Assembly (NCBI GenBank): GCA_000432435.1
Contig: HF993131.1
Location: forward strand, 107,938 to 171,937
Source: Eubacterium sp. CAG:180
Lineage (GTDB): Bacteria; Bacillota; Clostridia; Oscillospirales; Acutalibacteraceae
Reading direction: 5' to 3'
Length of the DNA: 64,000 bases
Position 1 is the stretch's first letter, and the number at the start of each line of letters is the position of its first letter. Of this stretch, positions 60,914 to 64,000 are shown piece by piece. The notes beneath the pieces were generated by a model that had not been told where the DNA came from, made no database searches, and saw nothing but the letters and a program-made list of their open reading frames with translations. The position numbers and the translations under genes are program-made.

Positions 60914-62224
60914 TTAACAGCTTGCAGACGATATCGGGAGCATAACCATAGCGTGAAATTCCCTGTTTTTATCATCATAGAACCACGAATAGCTGCCGCC
61001 GTATTTCTCAGCTGTCTTTTTAATACTTTTTATTCCGTATCCGTGAGACTGTGCGTCCGGCTTGGCGCTCACAAGAGTTTCGTTTTCGCATTTTGGTGCT
61101 GTCAAGGCTGTATTTATGACGCTGACCACGCAGCTCTTACCGTCAATAGTATAAAGAGAAAACTCAATTTTACCGTTTTCTGTTTGCTTCGCCGCCTCAA
61201 AAGCGTTGTCAAGCAGATTGCCCACCATTGCCGAAATATCGCTGTCATGCACAAAGGACAGATTCGAGGTTAAAGCCTTGGCATTAAAATCAAGGCCGTT
61301 TTTACTGCAAAGAGCCGTATATTTGCCTATGATAATATCAAGCATCTTATTTCCGGTAAGCTGTGATACCGCGTAGTATTTACCGATATTACTGCAAAGC
61401 TCACCTATATAAGCCGTAACCTTGTCATTATCCGCTATGCTCTCTATTACGCCGAGATGATTCTTTATATCGTGAACCATAATATGCATATTCTCATTTT
61501 GCTTGTCAAGCACGGCGTAATAATCTCTGTTTATATCCTCTCTCTGGCGTTCCATATTGACCTTCATTATTTCTTCGGATTTGCGCTGCATATTTTCGTA
61601 TACCGCAAATACCATTATATCAGATATGAAGAGCAAAACACTGCCGCCTATACAGGCATAAGCAAGAGTGCCGCTTATGTCAACGAGCAGTGACAATTTC
61701 GCTATAAGAACTATGATATACACACTTGAAAAAGGAGAAATCAACAGATACCAGGAATGGCCGTGGTCTATATGCTGTTTTTCACGCGAGGTGAAATTGG
61801 AAATCACAAGGCAGGAAATAAGGTACAATGTTTTGGCGATTACCGCCGCCATGGCATACAGCACATCGTTTGACCTGTAATCGGCTATATTTATGCCGAA
61901 GAAGCCCGAAATCAACAGTATACCTATAAATTCCGTTGCCGTAAGTACGCCGGCAAGCAAGACGCTGTGAAAAACCGCCGTCTTGACATTCGCCTTGAAG
62001 CCGAGCTTCAATATCACGTAATTTACCAAGAAGCCAAAGATAATATTTACCGCCACATTGTTATCGGCAAGCTTATTTACGGCATAATAAACGGCAAAAC
62101 AGGCTATGCCCATAAGCAGCGTCGAGGGTATCCGACGTCTTACTCCGAACACTCGGTAGCAATACAAAAGAAGAGAACCGAGCTCTATCAGAAAAACATA
62201 TACGGTTGTGACCTCGCCGAGCAT
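60914..62224 (-). CDS. agrC: AgrC-like GHKL sensor histidine kinase
   Basis: 436 residues. Six membrane helices cover residues 1-205, then a dimerisation helix with the phospho-acceptor box HIMVHDIKNHLGVIESIA. The GHKL ATPase domain follows with N-box VGNLLDNAFEAAKQ and G-box SHGYGIKSIKKTAEKYGG. This is the layout of peptide-sensing AgrC/ComD kinases. It starts 3 bp after agrA, so the two form an operon (agrA first). It most likely senses the product of agrBD at 63.5 kb. Confidence 0.93.
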   Translation of the reverse strand: MLGEVTTVYVFLIELGSLLLYCYRVFGVRRRIPSTLLMGIACFAVYYAVNKLADNNVAVNIIFGFLVNYVILKLGFKANVKTAVFHSVLLAGVLTATEFIGILLISGFFGINIADYRSNDVLYAMAAVIAKTLYLISCLVISNFTSREKQHIDHGHSWYLLISPFSSVYIIVLIAKLSLLVDISGTLAYACIGGSVLLFISDIMVFAVYENMQRKSEEIMKVNMERQREDINRDYYAVLDKQNENMHIMVHDIKNHLGVIESIADNDKVTAYIGELCSNIGKYYAVSQLTGNKMLDIIIGKYTALCSKNGLDFNAKALTSNLSFVHDSDISAMVGNLLDNAFEAAKQTENGKIEFSLYTIDGKSCVVSVINTALTAPKCENETLVSAKPDAQSHGYGIKSIKKTAEKYGGSYSWFYDDKNREFHAMVMLPISSASC

Positions 62225-62227
62225 AGT

Positions 62228-62941
62228 TCATCGCCTGCTTTCAAAATAACTCATAAGTATACGCTTTGTCTCCGCCTGACGCTTGGGTGCCACCGACACG
62301 ATATAATGCTTTTTGCCGCCCTCAAGTTCGATTTCCGTTCTTGAGAATTTTACTATTTTATTCATATTTATGATAAAGCTGTTATGCGGCATCATAAAGA
62401 ACGGCTCGGTCAGCTCTCTTTGCCACTCGGAAAGCGTTTTCTTTGTGCGGAAAACTTCCGCATCGGTATAGACCTTTGTTCTGCGCCTGTCCGTTTCTAT
62501 CATAATAAGGTCGCAAAGCAATACCTTTTTATAGTCCATATCGCCGTCACGCAGGTAAAAGCCTACCGTGGTATCGTTTAAAGTGTCTATGGCACGGTCT
62601 ATACCGGCATATAGCCTTTCGCTGTTTATCGGCTTTTCGAGAAATCGCAGAACCTTTAAATCCAACGCGTCGTCGAGATACTTTGAAAACGCCGTAACAA
62701 CTATAAAAACGATATTCGGATTGTTTTTTCGCATCGCCTTTCCCACATCGAGCCCGCTGACAGGCCCTATCTCTATATCAAGAAAGGCAATGTCGAATTT
62801 CACTTCGCTCCGAGCAGCCGCTTGCCCGTCGGTAAACACATATATTTTGTGCGGAACCTCTCTGCGCGTAAAATAACATTCGACGTGCTTTTTTATCTCG
62901 TCCGCATAAATCTGCTCGTCGTCGCATATTGCAATATTCAT
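62228..62941 (-). CDS. agrA: AgrA-like LytTR response regulator
   Basis: 237 residues: a receiver domain with the acidic pair ICDDEQ, the phospho-Asp in IAFLDIEIGP and the signalling Thr/Lys region VVTAFSKY, then a LytTR DNA-binding domain (about 130-235) with VLLCDLIMIETDRRRTKVYT and MPHNSFIINMNKIV. LytTR regulators bind paired direct repeats upstream of quorum-sensing genes. I found no convincing paired LytTR repeat near agrD. Confidence 0.94.
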   Translation of the reverse strand: MNIAICDDEQIYADEIKKHVECYFTRREVPHKIYVFTDGQAAARSEVKFDIAFLDIEIGPVSGLDVGKAMRKNNPNIVFIVVTAFSKYLDDALDLKVLRFLEKPINSERLYAGIDRAIDTLNDTTVGFYLRDGDMDYKKVLLCDLIMIETDRRRTKVYTDAEVFRTKKTLSEWQRELTEPFFMMPHNSFIINMNKIVKFSRTEIELEGGKKHYIVSVAPKRQAETKRILMSYFESRR

Positions 62942-63023
62942 TTAGCTCCCCCTCCGAATAAAAAATAAGGTATATCGCTTTGCCTTTACCGATATTGTAT
63001 TATATTACATAATCCGATTAATT

Positions 63024-63335
63024 TCAATCTTTAAGAAGTTCGACAATCTTATAGATAAGGTTTAGCCTTTCCTTTGAGCAAAGCTTTAGAGAATCTTCGA
63101 TATTTCCGACAATATCTTCTCTGATGTGTCCGAGCAGGAAAAAGTCGGGCGTTTTGCCCAATGTAACGCTTAGCTCCGTAAAGGTTTCCAAGCTCGGTAT
63201 GGTATACCCGTTTTCGATATTAGATAAATAGTTGTTACTTATCCCCACAGCTTTAGCAAGTTCTTTTTGGCTGATCTTCTCCTTTCTGCGATAAGAACCC
63301 ATCATTTTTCCCGCTGCTTTGTAGTCAATATTCAT
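63024..63335 (-). CDS. XRE-family helix-turn-helix regulator
   Basis: 103 residues. The Cro/C1-type HTH occupies about 8-62: MGSYRRKEKISQKELAKAVG, ISNNYLSNIENGYTIPSLET. A short helical C-terminus (EDSLKLCSKERLNLIYKIVE) may mediate dimerisation. It is divergent from agrD across a 180-bp region and 80 bp upstream of agrA, so it is placed to control both sides of the Agr locus. Confidence 0.92.
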   Translation of the reverse strand: MNIDYKAAGKMMGSYRRKEKISQKELAKAVGISNNYLSNIENGYTIPSLETFTELSVTLGKTPDFFLLGHIREDIVGNIEDSLKLCSKERLNLIYKIVELLKD

Positions 63336-63424
63336 TGTTTAGCCCCTCTTTTTAGTGTAATTTACCCTTTCACTTTAATTTTAAGCATTTTAGTTTCAAC
63401 GATTTAACACTTTAGCAATTTGCA

Positions 63425-63453
63425 TTGACTTGTGTTATTATAGCACATATAAT
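63425..63453 (+). promoter_or_regulatory. Sigma-A promoter of agrDB with an inverted repeat in the spacer
   Basis: TTGACT, 17 bp, TATAAT. The spacer is TGTGTTA-TTA-TAGCACA, an inverted repeat matching at six of seven positions per arm. Such an operator between -35 and -10 is well placed for repression, for example by the adjacent XRE protein. Confidence 0.85.
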
Positions 63454-63512
63454 CGTGTTTGGAAAGAGGGTCAACACCTCAATCCAAAAAAAACACAGGG
63501 AGGAAGTACCAA

Positions 63513-63662
63513 ATGAAAAAGACAGGAAAAACCATGAAGAGCTTTGCCAAAGCTCTCATCACGGCATCGGTTAAGGGCAGTGCCAATTCGGCGGCTACCA
63601 CATTTATGTATCAGCCGAAAAAGCCCGAAGGTCTTGAGAAATTCTCAAAGCTCGGTAAATGA
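63513..63662 (+). CDS. agrD: AgrD-like autoinducer prepeptide lacking cysteine
   Basis: 49 residues: a basic amphipathic leader (MKKTGKTMKSFAKALITASV), a core region KGSANSAATTFMY, and a charged tail QPKKPEGLEKFSKLGK. The MY-QPKxPE boundary matches AgrD-type peptides of gut Clostridia, in which AgrB cuts after the aromatic pair. The residue five places from the cut, normally Cys or Ser that closes the ring, is Thr29 here, and there is no Cys at all. RBS GGGAGGAAG. It overlaps agrB by one ATGA. Confidence 0.85.
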   Translation: MKKTGKTMKSFAKALITASVKGSANSAATTFMYQPKKPEGLEKFSKLGK

Positions 63663-64000
63663 TCGGTTCTTTATCGGAACAGATCGCAAAATGGCTGAAA
63701 AGCAAAAAAATTATTGAGGCCGAGGATGTCGATGTCTGCGGATACGGCATCTTTTGGCTGCTCAATATAATAGAGTTTTTGCTTGTTTCGGTCATTCTCG
63801 GCACGGTCTTAAGGATTTTACCGGGAGCGCTCGCATTTTTTATATCCTTTCTTTTGCTGCGTCTTTTCGGCGGAGGCTTTCACATGGATACGGAACTAAA
63901 ATGTCAGATAACGTCTCTCGCAATAATAACGGCGTTCATAATTGCGGTAAAAATGACCGCCGTACAAAAGGCTTCTTTTTTCATGCTGCTTGCGGCGGCA
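63659..64000 (+). CDS. agrB: AgrB-like peptidase/exporter (5' part; runs off the window)
   Basis: Starts in the ATGA overlap with agrD, and 114 codons are visible. The AgrB core LRLFGGGFHMDTELKCQITS contains the catalytic His and, seven residues later, the Cys of the membrane cysteine protease that trims and cyclises AgrD. Hydrophobic helices lie on both sides. Confidence 0.93.
   Translation, partial: MIGSLSEQIAKWLKSKKIIEAEDVDVCGYGIFWLLNIIEFLLVSVILGTVLRILPGALAFFISFLLLRLFGGGFHMDTELKCQITSLAIITAFIIAVKMTAVQKASFFMLLAAA

Noticed and set aside
1..64000. CRISPR arrays, insertion sequences, integrases, rRNA
   Set aside because: No regularly spaced repeats of the right size, no transposase or integrase motifs and no rRNA-like stretches were seen while reading both strands.

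Overview
The window looks like a chromosomal segment of a low-GC, anaerobic gut-type Clostridia bacterium, most likely near the Oscillospiraceae/Ruminococcus group. This rests on the protein families present: RqcP, Mini-RNase III, a YmfI-like EF-P modification enzyme, a MetH split from its activation domain, an AGCS symporter, Agr-type peptide signalling, and clean sigma-A promoters. No sporulation or rRNA genes are present to place it further, and no database search was possible.

Layout. 1-3690: the N-terminal 1230 codons of a giant secreted Ig-like repeat protein (minus strand). 3902-5996: prfB and an acetyl-type metA. 6154-17025: a tight minus-strand cluster of about 11 kb encoding a membrane protein, a 1757-residue secreted protein, seven paralogous small secreted beta-rich proteins and a membrane-anchored surface protein, closed by a terminator. 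The large protein ends in the same domain as the seven small ones, so the cluster looks like a dedicated surface-structure locus and is one of two candidates for an undescribed system. 17589-22859: housekeeping genes (hemW, lepA, an amino-acid symporter, an SDR). 23333-25883: an Fe-S membrane protein, a rhaD remnant and a MATE transporter.

26011-42870 is an AT-rich accessory island. It ends at the 3' end of a tRNA-Thr(CGT) gene. It carries a SpoVK/CbbX-like AAA+ ATPase, an overlapping helicase-MoxR-VWA operon (the second candidate system), a phosphoesterase, a WYL regulator, an orphan cREC protein, and deiminase-, glycosylase- and UDG-like proteins. It also holds several decayed fragments: a deiminase 3' end, a WYL 5' end with its operator, a gene split by one TGA, a decayed plus-strand reading frame, and a scrap next to the tRNA. 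No integrase is visible. Conserved short motifs upstream of several island genes suggest shared control, perhaps by the WYL protein.

43184-50044 is core metabolism: a YmfI-like reductase, an LTA-synthase-like sulfatase, MetH with its separate activation domain, RqcP, a Nudix hydrolase and tRNA-Thr(GGT). 50533-60681 holds a PHP phosphoesterase, a membrane-embedded M28 peptidase, a PfkB kinase, Mini-RNase III, a YitT protein, a GDSL lipoprotein and transporters, plus two gene-free, hairpin-rich stretches (about 52.1-52.4 kb and 59.75-59.93 kb). 60914-64000 is an Agr-like quorum-sensing locus: response regulator and histidine kinase on the minus strand, a separate XRE regulator, and agrD-agrB on the plus strand. 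The agrD promoter is near consensus and carries an inverted repeat in its spacer. The predicted autoinducer lacks cysteine.
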